Source: an uncultured Alphaproteobacteria bacterium (lineage in GTDB: Bacteria; Pseudomonadota; Alphaproteobacteria; UBA7879; VGCX01). Taken from it: a stretch of 34,723 nt of DNA. A program made the translations under genes and the position numbers. The DNA is taken from positions 1 through 34,723 of the forward strand of contig CAJXSI010000012.1 of the NCBI GenBank assembly GCA_913061155.1, read 5' to 3'. This document shows, piece by piece, positions 1 to 8,761 of this stretch. Numbering within the stretch: the stretch's first letter is position 1; the number at the start of each line of letters is the position of its first letter. The notes under the pieces are model-generated. The model was not told the DNA's origin. It made no database searches and saw only the letters and a list, made by a program, of their open reading frames with translations.

Positions 1-111
1 AGTACTCTTTCAGAAGGGGTTAAGTGGTGCCTTATGGTTGGCATGATTATGGGCCGCCTTGAACTTTTGACCATTTATGTCTTGTTCCTGCCATCCTTTT
101 GGAAAGATTAA
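1..111 (+). CDS. TrkH-type potassium uptake protein, C-terminal end (partial)
   Basis: Frame 1 is open from the first base to a TAA ending at 111, giving 36 residues. The segment around GRLELLTIYVLFLPSFW matches the last transmembrane helix and C-terminus typical of TrkH/KtrB potassium channel subunits (usual form GRLE[LI]-T-VL-TP-FW). In that family the membrane subunit passes K+ and works with a cytoplasmic TrkA regulator; no trkA is visible because the contig starts inside the gene. The call rests on a short but characteristic tail, so the family is likely and the exact paralogue (TrkH or TrkG/KtrB) is open. Confidence 0.72.
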   Translation, partial: STLSEGVKWCLMVGMIMGRLELLTIYVLFLPSFWKD

Positions 112-137
112 AATACTTTTTTCTGGTATGCCCCTCA

Positions 138-156
138 CCCCGTGATTGACACGGGG
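138..156. repeat. short palindrome of the NTTGA-core repeat family
   Basis: Perfect 7-bp arms CCCCGTG and CACGGGG enclose the five-base core ATTGA. It sits 27 bases after the TrkH-like stop codon and has no T-run, so it is not a convincing terminator. Arms and core match the design of the palindromes that fill the intergenic blocks near 8.5, 14.3 and 34 kb. Confidence 0.7.
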
Positions 157-206
157 CCAGGTATATTTTCAATTATTCTATTACTTTATTGGCTTGTTCC
201 CTAAAT

Positions 207-761
207 TTAGGATGATAATCCCTCATTGTGAAAAAGGCCAGGGAAGATAGCGCGTCCGCTATCTTTACCAAATACTATAATTTTATCTCTTAACCAATTT
301 TCATCTTCCTGACTCAGTCCCTTGGAAATTTGGCCTCTTATAAACTCTTCTGCCCGCTGTTCCCGCTTGTAAAACTCTGATAATGAGGGGGCTTTTTCTG
401 AATGACTTATAACCCCTGATCTCAATGCACGACAAAGACGCCATGATTCCACAGCATTTTCCAAAGTTTTAGGGTTTATTAGATCTTCTGTAAAATGTAG
501 GGATGTTCTTGTTGAGCCGGGAAGTCCTGATGCGACCCTTGCTGATGCGTCTACTGTTACTTGGATTGGTTCGACCCTTGCTGCTGCGGTACGTGGGGCA
601 GGTCTTTCTTGTTCAATTGGCTTGCCACAACATGAAACAAAGGAACATACGCAGGCCATAAGGCTACGCTGGCCAACGGATCTTTCTTCAGCCGCAGCGG
701 CAAAACATTCTATGTTAGGGGTTAAAAATAGGCATAGGTATAGATATAGTATTCTTTTCAT
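207..761 (-). CDS. secreted protein of unknown function
   Basis: I do not recognise the family. The open frame can start at 797, but the ATG at 761 is preferred: it has AAGAGAG about 9 bases upstream and begins directly with a signal peptide (MKRILYLYLCLFL, likely cleavage near IECFA-AAAEE). The mature protein of roughly 165 residues has a cysteine cluster soon after the cleavage site (ACVCSFVSCC), then a polar, charged region with no membrane segment. No lipobox is evident, so a periplasmic or exported location is inferred. It ends 95 bases after the TrkH-like gene on the opposite strand and diverges from fabG. No function should be assigned from sequence alone. Confidence 0.6.
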   Translation of the reverse strand: MKRILYLYLCLFLTPNIECFAAAAEERSVGQRSLMACVCSFVSCCGKPIEQERPAPRTAAARVEPIQVTVDASARVASGLPGSTRTSLHFTEDLINPKTLENAVESWRLCRALRSGVISHSEKAPSLSEFYKREQRAEEFIRGQISKGLSQEDENWLRDKIIVFGKDSGRAIFPGLFHNEGLSS

Positions 762-791
762 CTCAATATCTCTCTTAATTAAATCATCTTT

Positions 792-819
792 TTGCAAAAT
801 ACACTTGTTATGGTAATAT
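792..819 (+). promoter_or_regulatory. possible sigma-70 promoter for fabG
   Basis: TTGCAA (792-797) and TAATAT (814-819) are separated by 16 bases and lie about 50 bases before the fabG start. Both boxes are near consensus, but no transcript start is known. Confidence 0.4.
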
Positions 820-869
820 ACGCAACAGTTTATATTTAAGAACAGTTTTCAAGGAATCAGGAGCCATAA

Positions 870-1610
870 ATGTTTAATTTAACAAATAAAAAAGCAGTTG
901 TAACAGGTGCCACAGGCGGAATTGGCGAAGAAATTGCCAAGGCCTTGCATGCCCAAGGGGCAACCGTTTTCATCACAGGACGTCGCGAAGAAAAATTAAA
1001 AGAATTGGCCAAAGAATTGGGCAGTGATCGTGTTATTACGCATGTCTGTGATTTATCAAATGATGCTGATGTGGCGAACCTTATTTCTGCGGCTATTGAG
1101 AAAATGGAAAATGTGGATATTCTTGTGAATAATGCAGGAATTACCAAAGATGGGTTGATGATGCGTATGAAAGACGAAGATTTTCAAACAGTTATGAAAG
1201 TTAATTTGGAATCCATTTTTAAACTTTGTCGGGCCAGCTTAAAACCTATGATGAAAAGTCGTTTTGGCCGGGTGATTAATATTACATCCATTGTTGGCGT
1301 GACAGGAAACCCTGGGCAAGCAAACTATTGCGCTGCAAAAGCAGGTCTGATAGGGATGTCTAAATCCCTGGCTGCCGAAGTATCCGTTCGTGGCATTACT
1401 GTAAACTGTGTGGCCCCTGGATTCATTAAATCAGCCATGACAGAAGCTTTAAATGAAAAGCAATCTGAGGCAATTTTATCCAGAATCCCGGCACACCGTA
1501 TGGGGAACCCCCAAGAAATTGCCGCCGCTGTGGCATTTTTGGCATCCGATGAAGCTGCCTATATTACAGGTCAAACTATTCACGTGAACGGTGGCATGGC
1601 GATGATATAA
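870..1610 (+). CDS. fabG: 3-oxoacyl-[acyl-carrier-protein] reductase
   Basis: A 246-residue short-chain dehydrogenase of normal FabG length. It carries the NADP(H)-binding TGATGGIG loop at residues 12-19, the NNAG motif near residue 90, and the catalytic Ser-Tyr-Lys arrangement (SIVGVTG, then YCAAK near residues 155-159). The C-terminal TGQTIHVNGG is typical of FabG. The enzyme reduces 3-oxoacyl-ACP in each cycle of type II fatty-acid synthesis in the cytoplasm. The start has an AGGAG 6 bases upstream. It stands alone here, not in a fabD-fabG-acpP cluster, and is followed by a strong terminator. Other SDR reductases are similar, but the C-terminal signature makes FabG the best call. Confidence 0.93.
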   Translation: MFNLTNKKAVVTGATGGIGEEIAKALHAQGATVFITGRREEKLKELAKELGSDRVITHVCDLSNDADVANLISAAIEKMENVDILVNNAGITKDGLMMRMKDEDFQTVMKVNLESIFKLCRASLKPMMKSRFGRVINITSIVGVTGNPGQANYCAAKAGLIGMSKSLAAEVSVRGITVNCVAPGFIKSAMTEALNEKQSEAILSRIPAHRMGNPQEIAAAVAFLASDEAAYITGQTIHVNGGMAMI

Positions 1611-1631
1611 AGTTGCCAAAATTTCCAATAC

Positions 1632-1659
1632 AAAAGCATCCATTTCGGGTGCTTTTTTT
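1632..1659 (+). terminator. rho-independent terminator of fabG
   Basis: A 10-bp stem (AAAAGCATCC pairing with GGGTGCTTTT, one G-T pair) closes a five-base loop ATTTC and runs into a T-tract, 21 bases after the fabG stop. Confidence 0.85.
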
Positions 1660-1769
1660 ATAATAAGGGCTTGTCACACGATCGCTTAATAGGGGTTCTA
1701 TGCCCAATCCAGCCAAAAAAGACATTTGATACCTGTAATTCTTAGTGGATAAAGGTTTGGAAGAGTAAA

Positions 1770-2636
1770 TTATTCTTCTTTTATAGCTTTTTGAATCATA
1801 TTATCTAAATTTTTATGATAATCGGAAGAGGGCATGAGATTTTTCAGTTCAGTTTCTAATTCTAAGGTAAAATTTGGTATCTTGTAATTAGTTAAAAAGC
1901 TTTTTGAATATTCTTCTATATAGTCTTTGCAAAGCACTATAAAAGCTAAAATTGAATCTGTAAGATTTTCTAATCCTTTAGCTGCTGATTCGTGAAGCCC
2001 ATAAGCTATTTTTATTTGGTGTATTGTTTCTTTTTCATCGCTAAAAATTTCTTTTACATAAAATTCTGTAAATTTATTTCTCTGTTTAATTAAGTGATTT
2101 ATGGTATTTAACTCCGCTATAAGTTTATGAAAAACTACTAAATATGGTGTTCTTTTTAAATTCAGAAAATCTAATTCTTTGCCATACAAAAATCCGTTGA
2201 ATGAAATAGGGGAAAATGTTTGAGAGGATTTGGGGGTCTTTTCTTTCCATACATTGATTATAGTGCTTTCATTCTTATTTTTCGTTTTTTCTTCAATAAT
2301 TTGAAGTTCTTTATCGTAAGGTTTAGAAAATTGTGATTTAAAAATTAGAACAGAGTATCGCGTTTCTTCTAAGGCAGCGATAGCAGCCTTTAATACATTA
2401 CATTGTCTTCTTTCTTCATTTTCCTTTTCTTGTTTTTCTTTACGATTAGCAAAATACCATTGCGAACCCCAAGCTATAATAGCACCTATTAAAACCCCAA
2501 AAATCTGAGATTCCCAAAAAGTATTAGATTGGTTTATTATTTCTATAAGATTTTGAAGGTTAGCGTTTAATATTTGTAGAAGGTTACTTCCATAATAATG
2601 TAACGTTTCTATATCCAAAATATTTATAAAATCCAT
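1770..2636 (-). CDS. membrane-anchored protein of unknown function, likely mobile-element cargo
   Basis: The frame is open from 2678, but the ATG at 2636 (MDFINILD) is favoured by a GAGGA about 8 bases before it; this gives 288 residues. One clear membrane segment lies at about residues 45-63 (FGVLIGAIIAWGSQW), followed at once by a highly charged stretch rich in Lys and Glu (66-78) and then a long soluble, probably helical, cytoplasmic domain with no motif I recognise. The layout of a short N-terminus, one helix and a cytoplasmic helical domain is common among uncharacterised proteins of genomic islands, but no defence role can be read from it. It is clearly more AT-rich than fabG and yeiH and begins 5 bases after the stop codon of an integrase fragment, which suggests arrival with a mobile element. 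Confidence 0.55.
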   Translation of the reverse strand: MDFINILDIETLHYYGSNLLQILNANLQNLIEIINQSNTFWESQIFGVLIGAIIAWGSQWYFANRKEKQEKENEERRQCNVLKAAIAALEETRYSVLIFKSQFSKPYDKELQIIEEKTKNKNESTIINVWKEKTPKSSQTFSPISFNGFLYGKELDFLNLKRTPYLVVFHKLIAELNTINHLIKQRNKFTEFYVKEIFSDEKETIHQIKIAYGLHESAAKGLENLTDSILAFIVLCKDYIEEYSKSFLTNYKIPNFTLELETELKNLMPSSDYHKNLDNMIQKAIKEE

Positions 2637-2640
2637 AATA

Positions 2641-2841
2641 TCATCCTCGTAAAGATTTATGTTTAGCCGACTGGGCACGAGCCTGCAGTTCTACATCTAT
2701 GTAGCGATCTGTGATCGCACTGGAACTGTGGCCGACATCATTTCTCACGTGTTCCCGTGGTCTGATTTTAACATCTTCAGATATTCCTGTATGTCTCAGC
2801 CAGTGCACCGTTTCTGACCTCAACATATTGGCATTTTCTTC
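2641..2841 (-). pseudogene. tyrosine recombinase (phage integrase), C-terminal fragment
   Basis: About 66 residues remain, from just inside the yeiH stop codon to a TGA at 2641. HWLRHTGISEDV followed by GHSSSAITDRYID matches the end of the catalytic domain of site-specific tyrosine recombinases: His and Arg of the HxxR box, the later GH, and the nucleophilic Tyr. The arm-binding and core-binding domains and the first catalytic Arg are missing, so the protein cannot be active. The fragment continues in the same frame directly after the yeiH TAA, suggesting that a deletion removed the rest of the integrase up to the edge of yeiH. The internal ATG at 2826 has no clear ribosome-binding site. Confidence 0.8.
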
Positions 2842-3849
2842 TTAATAAAGAAATTTCACAAGGACGTAGCCACTTAAGATTAGCCAAGCGAATAAAAACA
2901 AGCCCAGAAAAAAGGGTTTCATACCAAGGTTTTGAAGTTTTCGTAAACTGGTTTCCATACCCAAAGCAGTAATCGACATCGTTAATAAGAAATTGGTAAA
3001 AGAATTAATAATTTCAACGATATAGGTTGAAAGGATATTAAGTGAATTAAACCCAATTACGCCAATAAAACCAAAGGCAAACCAAGGAATAGGCACTTTA
3101 GTCTGAGGGGCATGTTTCTTGAAAATAAAACCAATACCTATTAAAACAGGTGCCAATAACATAATGCGGATCATTTTTACAATAATCGCAGTTTGGGCAA
3201 TTTCCTCTGAAAGGGCTTTGCCTGTTCCGACGACCTGGGAAATACCGTAAAGTGTTCCCCCAATATAGGCCCCCATCTGATCAGGGGTAAGGTCAAGCCA
3301 TCCAGATTGGTAGGCAATAGGATACAAAAACATAGATAAGGTGCCAAATAAAATGATGGAACTTATGGCAGCAACGGCTTTATGCGGGGGTGATTTTAAA
3401 AAGGATTCTGTGGCCAAAATTGCGGCACCACCACAAATAGAACTACCAATTGCGGTCAAGATGGCAGTTTCACGGTCAACTTTAAGGACAAAGCGTCCAA
3501 AAACATATCCCAGAATAAGGGTGGAAAAAATAATGTATAAACTTATTAAAAATCCAGTGCCGCCAACATCCAGAATGTTTTGAAATGACAGGCGAAACCC
3601 AAACAGAATAATGGCATACTTTAATAATGGACTGCTGGCAAAAGCAATGCCCAGGCCCCATTCTTTGGGCAAGTGCCCACTTAAGGCATTGGCATAAAAC
3701 ATTCCAATTACAAGCCCAAGAACCAGGGGGCTGATATGCAAGGACAAGGCCGGGGGGGTGTCTGCAATCATTGTTGCAGCCGCCGCAAATAAAGAAACGA
3801 ACAATAATCCGTATATTACGTGGGGTCTGTTTTCTTTTGTAAAAGCCAT
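2842..3849 (-). CDS. yeiH: YeiH/UPF0324 family inner-membrane protein, putative sulfate exporter
   Basis: 335 residues, the normal size for the family, with about ten hydrophobic segments. Family hallmarks include SPLVLGLVIGMFYAN near the N-terminus, KYAIILFGFRLSF, the glycine-rich SSICGGAAILATE, and VGTGKALSE. UPF0324 proteins are annotated as putative sulfate exporters, but transport substrates are poorly established, so the role is known only by analogy. It is a single gene ending against an integrase remnant; its C-terminus looks complete. No LysR-type regulator, often its neighbour in enterics, is present here. Confidence 0.85.
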   Translation of the reverse strand: MAFTKENRPHVIYGLLFVSLFAAAATMIADTPPALSLHISPLVLGLVIGMFYANALSGHLPKEWGLGIAFASSPLLKYAIILFGFRLSFQNILDVGGTGFLISLYIIFSTLILGYVFGRFVLKVDRETAILTAIGSSICGGAAILATESFLKSPPHKAVAAISSIILFGTLSMFLYPIAYQSGWLDLTPDQMGAYIGGTLYGISQVVGTGKALSEEIAQTAIIVKMIRIMLLAPVLIGIGFIFKKHAPQTKVPIPWFAFGFIGVIGFNSLNILSTYIVEIINSFTNFLLTMSITALGMETSLRKLQNLGMKPFFLGLFLFAWLILSGYVLVKFLY

Positions 3850-3945
3850 ATTTTTTTATAGCACGCTTGTTGCAAATCAAACAACTTAAACTGTGCCGTA
3901 TTACGGAAATATGCCTTTCCCGGTATCGTCATCCTTTTCAGCTTG

Positions 3946-3973
3946 TCGTCCTATAGTCAAAGCCACAGGACGA
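3946..3973. repeat. inverted repeat between yeiH and eno
   Basis: Arms TCGTCCT and AGGACGA are perfect 7-bp complements around a 14-base middle that contains GTCAAAG, resembling a decayed member of the TTGA/TCAA-core palindromes. It lies 16 bases beyond the eno stop but no T-run follows on the minus strand, so I call it a repeat and not a terminator. Confidence 0.5.
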
Positions 3974-3988
3974 AAAAATAATGACGCC

Positions 3989-5275
3989 TTAATCAAATGT
4001 TTTTAAGAAAATATCACCGCCAGGGTAATATGCCACATGTTTCAGTTCTTCTTCGATTCTTAGTAACTGGTTATATTTTGCCACGCGATCTGTTCGGGCC
4101 AAAGACCCTGTTTTAATTTGGCCTGTTCCCAAGGCAACCGCCATATCGGCAATAGTCGTATCTTCGGTTTCACCAGAACGATGGGACATAACACAGCTGT
4201 ACCCATAACGTTGGGCTGTTTGAACAGTGTAGACCGTTTCTGTAATGGTCCCAATTTGGTTTGGCTTAATAAGGATGGCGTTTGCCACCCCGCTGGCAAC
4301 CCCACGTTCCAGACGTTCTGGGTTGGTGACAAACAAATCATCCCCAACCAATTGAATTTCATGTCCCAAAGCACCGGTCAGGTGTTGCCATCCATCCCAG
4401 TCTTCTTCAGCCATACCGTCTTCGATGGAAATAATTGGGTAGGCATCCGTTAGGTTTTTGTAAAAATCAACCAATTTTTCAGCTGTGAATTTTTGTTTTT
4501 CCCCATCCATGATGTAAAGGTTATTGGTATAAAATTCTGTTGCCGCAACATCCAAAGCCAAAGCCACATCTTTTCCTGGGCGCAACCCAGCCATTTCGAT
4601 GGCTTTCATAATATGGTCAAGGGCTTCCCTTGTGCTGTTGATGGCAGGGGCAAAGCCGCCTTCGTCGCCAACATTTGTCTGCAGACCTTTTGCTTTTAAG
4701 GACAATTTTAATTGTTGAATTACATTGTATCCATACTGTATGGCTTCAGAAAAAGATTCTGCACCAACAGGCACAATCATGAATTCTTGGATGTCTAATT
4801 TATTGTCAGCATGCGCCCCACCGTTCAAAATATTAATCATCGGCACAGGCATAATATGGGAAAAAGGCCCCGCCAAATAACGGTATAAGGGGAGTCCCAT
4901 TTCATCTGCTGCCGCACGGGCAACCGCAATACTTGTCCCTAATAATGCATTGGCGCCTAAGCGAGATTTATTATCCGTACCATCCAATTCACATAAGGTT
5001 TGGTCAATATGAACCTGGTCAAGGGCATCAAATCCTTTAAGGGCTTCAAATATTTCGCCATTTATATGGTCAACGGCTTTCTTAACACTTTTTCCATGGA
5101 AACTTTTTTTATCCCCATCACGCAATTCAAAGGCTTCGAAACTGCCAGTAGAAGCCCCCGAAGGAACAGCGCTCCAACCAGTTGCCCCAGAATCAAGTTC
5201 GACTTCAACTTCTAACGTTGGGTTTCCGCGACTGTCCAATATTTGGCGACTGTGGATATTAATAATCTGACTCAT
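3989..5275 (-). CDS. eno: enolase (phosphopyruvate hydratase)
   Basis: 428 residues, full length. It begins with the enolase N-terminal signature [19 protein letters not shown] and carries the phosphate and catalytic loops [48 protein letters not shown] and SHRSGETED. Enolase interconverts 2-phosphoglycerate and phosphoenolpyruvate in the cytoplasm. It is the third gene of the minus-strand run pyrG-kdsA-eno, 10 bases after kdsA, and is very likely co-transcribed with it. The link makes metabolic sense, because KdsA consumes phosphoenolpyruvate. No damaged motif is seen. Confidence 0.98.
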   Translation of the reverse strand: MSQIINIHSRQILDSRGNPTLEVEVELDSGATGWSAVPSGASTGSFEAFELRDGDKKSFHGKSVKKAVDHINGEIFEALKGFDALDQVHIDQTLCELDGTDNKSRLGANALLGTSIAVARAAADEMGLPLYRYLAGPFSHIMPVPMINILNGGAHADNKLDIQEFMIVPVGAESFSEAIQYGYNVIQQLKLSLKAKGLQTNVGDEGGFAPAINSTREALDHIMKAIEMAGLRPGKDVALALDVAATEFYTNNLYIMDGEKQKFTAEKLVDFYKNLTDAYPIISIEDGMAEEDWDGWQHLTGALGHEIQLVGDDLFVTNPERLERGVASGVANAILIKPNQIGTITETVYTVQTAQRYGYSCVMSHRSGETEDTTIADMAVALGTGQIKTGSLARTDRVAKYNQLLRIEEELKHVAYYPGGDIFLKTFD

Positions 5276-5285
5276 AAGGGGGCTC

Positions 5286-6119
5286 CTAAACTGTTAAGGG
5301 GTTGGCTTTGGCATATTTATCCACTTGGACCAAGTCACCAATAACCCGATCCATGTTTTTCAAATATATCATGTTTGGGCCATCACTTGGCGCATTGTCA
5401 GGGTCTTCGTGTGTTTCCATAAAGACAGCTGCAACACCGATGCTGACAGCCGCACGGGCAAGGATGGGGGCATGTTCGCGGTTGCCACCGCTTGACGTTC
5501 CTTGGCCACCCGGTTCCATGACAGAGTGTGTTGCATCAAATACAACAGGGCAACCAGTTTGCGCCATAATAGAAAAACTGCGCATATCAACCACCAAACG
5601 GTTATATCCAAAGGTTGTTCCGCGTTCACATAACATCACATTATCATTGCCGCCGGCTTGCAATTTTTTGGCCACATTTTCCATTTCCCACGGGGCAAGG
5701 AATTGCCCTTTTTTAACATTGATGACCCGACCGGTTTTTGCGGCGGCTAACAACAAGTCAGTTTGACGACAAAGAAAAGCAGGTATCTGCAAAACGTCAA
5801 TAACATCTGCCACTTGCGCACATTGTTCAGGGGAATGCACATCTGTTATGACGGGACATCCAAAAGTTTTTTTGACCTCTTCAAATATAGGAAGGGCATT
5901 TTCTATGCCAATACCGCGCTTGCCAGAAATACTGGTACGATTGGCTTTGTCAAAAGAGGATTTGTAAATAAAGTTAACGCCGTGTTTTTCGCATATCTTT
6001 GACAGAGATTCTGCCATCATCATAGTGTGATCACGGGTTTCCATCTGACAGGGACCTGCAATAATTGTTAAAGGCAGGTCGTTCCCAATTTTAAAGTTAT
6101 TTAAAGATATGTGTTTCAT
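5286..6119 (-). CDS. kdsA: 3-deoxy-8-phosphooctulonate synthase (KDO-8-P synthase)
   Basis: 277 residues, standard length. Recognisable segments are [64 protein letters not shown] and [16 protein letters not shown]. The enzyme condenses phosphoenolpyruvate with arabinose-5-phosphate in the first committed step to KDO, the inner-core sugar of lipopolysaccharide. Its presence shows that the organism makes, or recently made, LPS. It sits 7 bases after pyrG and 10 bases before eno, all on the minus strand. The start is the ATG closest to pyrG. Confidence 0.97.
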   Translation of the reverse strand: MKHISLNNFKIGNDLPLTIIAGPCQMETRDHTMMMAESLSKICEKHGVNFIYKSSFDKANRTSISGKRGIGIENALPIFEEVKKTFGCPVITDVHSPEQCAQVADVIDVLQIPAFLCRQTDLLLAAAKTGRVINVKKGQFLAPWEMENVAKKLQAGGNDNVMLCERGTTFGYNRLVVDMRSFSIMAQTGCPVVFDATHSVMEPGGQGTSSGGNREHAPILARAAVSIGVAAVFMETHEDPDNAPSDGPNMIYLKNMDRVIGDLVQVDKYAKANPLTV

Positions 6120-6126
6120 TCTTATC

Positions 6127-7755
6127 CTATACTAAGCGTGATTGTTTCATGGCTGCCTCTATAAAAGAAACAAACAAAGGGTGCGGGGCAAATGGCCTGG
6201 ATTTAAATTCAGGGTGAAATTGTACGCCAACAAACCAGGGATGATCCGCGATTTCAACAGTTTCAGGCAAATTTCCATCCGGCGAAAAACCACTAAACAT
6301 CAACCCTTTGTCTTCCAAGATTTTAACATAATTTAGGTTAACTTCATAACGATGGCGATGGCGTTCTTCGATCGTCATGGTTTTATAGATATTGTGAATT
6401 TTTGAATCTTTTTTCAAGACGGATTCATGGGATCCAAGGCGCATGCTACCCCCAAGATCTGAATGGGTATCCCGGGTTTCAACGCCATCTGCATGATGCC
6501 ATTCTGTCATCAAGCCAACGACAGGGATGCCATTGCTGTTAAATTCTGACGATGTCGCATCTGAAATGCCGCATTTGTTTCTGGCATATTCGATTACCCC
6601 AATTTGCATGCCCAAGCAAATACCAAAATAAGGGATTTTGCGTTCGCGTGCATAACGAACGGCTTCAATTTTGCCGTCAATACCACGGGAACCAAAGCCA
6701 CCCGGAACCAAAATCGCATCTATGTTTGAAAAGATACTTTCTGCTTTGGCCGCCGTAATTTCCTCTGAATTAATCCAGCGAGAATTGACCCTTACATTAT
6801 TGGTGACACCTGCATGAATTAAGGCCTCATTCAATGATTTATAGGCATCTTGCAAAGATGTGTATTTTCCAATAATGGCGATATTAACTTCGCCTTCTGG
6901 GGACGTTAATTTTTTTGTAAATGACGCCCACGGGGTAAGGTCAGGGTTCTTTTTAGATTTCAAATTAAAATGATTACAGACAACAGTATCAAGACCTTGT
7001 TCATGTAAATTACTTGGGACTTTGTAAATAGAACTAACGTCAATGGCGCTGATAACATTCTTTTGGGGAAGGTTACAGAACAATGATATTTTTTTACGTT
7101 CGTCCTCTGTAATAAGTTTTGATGCCCGGCAAAGCAGGATGTCAGGCTGAATTCCATGACTTAAAAGCTCTTTCACAGAATGCTGCGTTGGCTTTGTTTT
7201 AATTTCCCCGGACGTTGTAAGATAGGGAAGGAGGGTAAGATGCATAAATAATGTATTTTCCCGCCCAACGGCATAGGCAAACTGGCGGATGGCTTCAATA
7301 AAAGGAAGGCTTTCAATATCCCCAATTGTTCCCCCAATTTCACAAATCATAAAGTCAACATCAAAATCATCATTTGCAATGTATTCTTTGATTTCGTCTG
7401 TGATATGGGGAATAACTTGGACAGTGGCCCCCAGGTAATCTCCCTTACGTTCCTTATCAATCACATTGGAATAAATTTTTCCGGCTGTTGTTGTGTCAAA
7501 AGAAGAACAGTTTTGATGGAGGAAGCGTTCATAATGACCAAGATCAAGATCAGTTTCGGCGCCATCTTCTGTGACAAAGACTTCGCCATGTTGATAGGGA
7601 CTCATCGTTCCAGGGTCGCAATTCAAATAAGGGTCCAATTTGCGTATCCTTACCTTGTATCCCCTGGCCTGAAGCAATACCCCAAGTGACGCAGCTGCAA
7701 TACCTTTTCCAAGGGAGGATAAGACGCCTCCGGTTACAAAAATGTAGCGTTTCAT
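6127..7755 (-). CDS. pyrG: CTP synthase
   Basis: 542 residues, the expected two-domain length. The N-terminal amidoligase half opens with [14 protein letters not shown] and contains [23 protein letters not shown] split over conserved loops, and [11 protein letters not shown]. The C-terminal class I glutaminase half has the catalytic Cys at about residue 380 in FGICLGMQ and the His-Glu pair in QFHPEF. It converts UTP, ATP and glutamine to CTP. It heads the pyrG-kdsA-eno cluster and follows secG by 173 bases, an order widely seen in Alphaproteobacteria. No regulatory element is certain in the 173-base gap. Confidence 0.98.
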   Translation of the reverse strand: MKRYIFVTGGVLSSLGKGIAAASLGVLLQARGYKVRIRKLDPYLNCDPGTMSPYQHGEVFVTEDGAETDLDLGHYERFLHQNCSSFDTTTAGKIYSNVIDKERKGDYLGATVQVIPHITDEIKEYIANDDFDVDFMICEIGGTIGDIESLPFIEAIRQFAYAVGRENTLFMHLTLLPYLTTSGEIKTKPTQHSVKELLSHGIQPDILLCRASKLITEDERKKISLFCNLPQKNVISAIDVSSIYKVPSNLHEQGLDTVVCNHFNLKSKKNPDLTPWASFTKKLTSPEGEVNIAIIGKYTSLQDAYKSLNEALIHAGVTNNVRVNSRWINSEEITAAKAESIFSNIDAILVPGGFGSRGIDGKIEAVRYARERKIPYFGICLGMQIGVIEYARNKCGISDATSSEFNSNGIPVVGLMTEWHHADGVETRDTHSDLGGSMRLGSHESVLKKDSKIHNIYKTMTIEERHRHRYEVNLNYVKILEDKGLMFSGFSPDGNLPETVEIADHPWFVGVQFHPEFKSRPFAPHPLFVSFIEAAMKQSRLV

Positions 7756-7928
7756 TTATGCCCTCTTTACATTAATTGATTTAGCATTCCCTTATTACCA
7801 TCTTTTGACGTGAACAGGGAATTTGCAACGGTGCATATATCCGGCATCATGTACCTGTTGGCAACACATGAATTCTGCTTGGTTCCCCTAAGCTTTACAG
7901 AAAAACAGAAGGGCACTTCAAAAGAATA

Positions 7929-8246
7929 CTATTGACTAATGGGTGCGTCGTCTTTTTCCATTGGCTCTGCAGTTTCTGTTTTTGCAGCCGAATCTGTGTC
8001 AAAAATGGACTTTGGCTCCATCGTGCGCCCTGACATAATGGCCAAGATTAAACACAAAACCATGAATATTGCTGCAAGAATGCCTGTTGTTCGGGTTAAT
8101 AGGTTGGCGGCTGCGCGGCTGGACATCATGCCACCCATTCCAGAACCACCTGTAAGACCTGTTCCACCCTCGCTTTTTTGCAATAAGATGACGCCAATCA
8201 TGGCCAAAGTTACGATTAATAAAATTACGATTAATACTGTTTGCAT
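7929..8246 (-). CDS. secG: preprotein translocase subunit SecG
   Basis: 105 residues with two membrane helices (about 3-22 and 52-72) joined by the conserved cytoplasmic loop ILLQKSEGGTGLTGGSG and the segment SRAAANLLTRTTGILA, diagnostic of SecG. The C-terminal tail is acidic and variable as in other Alphaproteobacteria. SecG assists SecYE and SecA in moving proteins across the inner membrane. AAGGAA lies about 8 bases before the start. With secB in the same window, it shows that the general secretory route is complete enough to use the SecB chaperone branch. Confidence 0.95.
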   Translation of the reverse strand: MQTVLIVILLIVTLAMIGVILLQKSEGGTGLTGGSGMGGMMSSRAAANLLTRTTGILAAIFMVLCLILAIMSGRTMEPKSIFDTDSAAKTETAEPMEKDDAPISQ

Positions 8247-8343
8247 TGTTTTCCTTTTAGAACTTCTAATAAATAAGTTTTATAGGTTTTCATATAATAA
8301 TTCAAGAGGGTAAAGTAAATATACCTATTTAAAAGTGGTCTAC

Positions 8344-8442
8344 CTAAGAAAGCACATTATAGGCAATTTGGGCCTCACTATTCCCCTGATCTGCTGCTTT
8401 TTTATAATATTCACGGGCTTGATCCGGAATCCACAGCGGTGT
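8344..8442 (-). pseudogene. Sel1-like repeat protein, C-terminal fragment
   Basis: Reading the minus strand to the TAG at 8344 gives a tail with AREYYKKAADQGNSEAQ, a near-perfect Sel1/TPR-like repeat unit followed by a short C-terminus. Upstream the frame passes straight into an intergenic palindrome (GATCCGGAAT) and meets a stop near 8442. The recognisable part is 8344-8418. Sel1 proteins are common in host-associated Proteobacteria. The gene seems to have been cut by repeat insertion or deletion; the rest of it is not in the window. Confidence 0.65.
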
Positions 8443-8483
8443 TTACCGGATTATGGTACGATTTCTGGAGACCTATTTTACTT

Positions 8484-8510
8484 CGTCATCCCGGACTTGA
8501 TCCGGGATCC
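8484..8510. repeat. CCGGG-arm TTGA-core palindrome
   Basis: CGTCATCCCGGACTTGATCC continues into GGGATCC: arms ATCCCGGA and TCCGGGAT close the core CTTGA. It lies in the 0.9-kb gene-free stretch between secG and rpmE, which consists mostly of such elements, the Sel1 remnant and short unique linkers. Confidence 0.85.
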
Positions 8511-8534
8511 ACACACCAACTGCCTCCTCTCACT

Positions 8535-8689
8535 TTGTCATTCCGGACTTGATCCGGAATCCACAGCGGTGTTCATCACAGAGAATTTGATTGCCGTAGA
8601 CTTCTGGATTCTGGTGTCAAGCACCAGAATGACAAAAATTGTATCCGGTGAATACGGCCCTGGACCCCGCATCAAGTGCGGGGCGACGA
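8535..8689. repeat. 155-bp composite repeat, copy 1
   Basis: Order of parts: a palindrome with CCGGA arms, a 41-base spacer starting ACAGCGGTGTTCATCACAGA, a palindrome with arms TTCTGGTG/CACCAGAA around TCAAG, a short linker (AAAAATTGTATCCGGTGAAT), and a palindrome with CCCCGCA arms around TCAAG. The whole block recurs 227 bases to the right with a single mismatch that I can find. No coding potential is supported; the open frame across it is a by-product of the repeat. Confidence 0.9.
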
Positions 8690-8761
8690 GGTAAAATAGT
8701 CAACGAATTTGTGAACCTATACACGGGGCGACGATTTCTATGTAAAGACAGCCCCTCTTCA

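Noticed and set aside
138-156. Terminator of the TrkH-like gene
   Set aside because: The stem is good but no T-run follows on either strand; it fits the repeat family better.
622-816. 64-codon plus-strand open frame antisense to the secreted protein
   Set aside because: It is a shadow of the minus-strand gene, with no start signal or recognisable motif.
8335-8694. 119-codon open frame on the plus strand
   Set aside because: It runs through several palindromic repeats and the antisense of the Sel1 remnant; the same translated string recurs wherever the repeats do.
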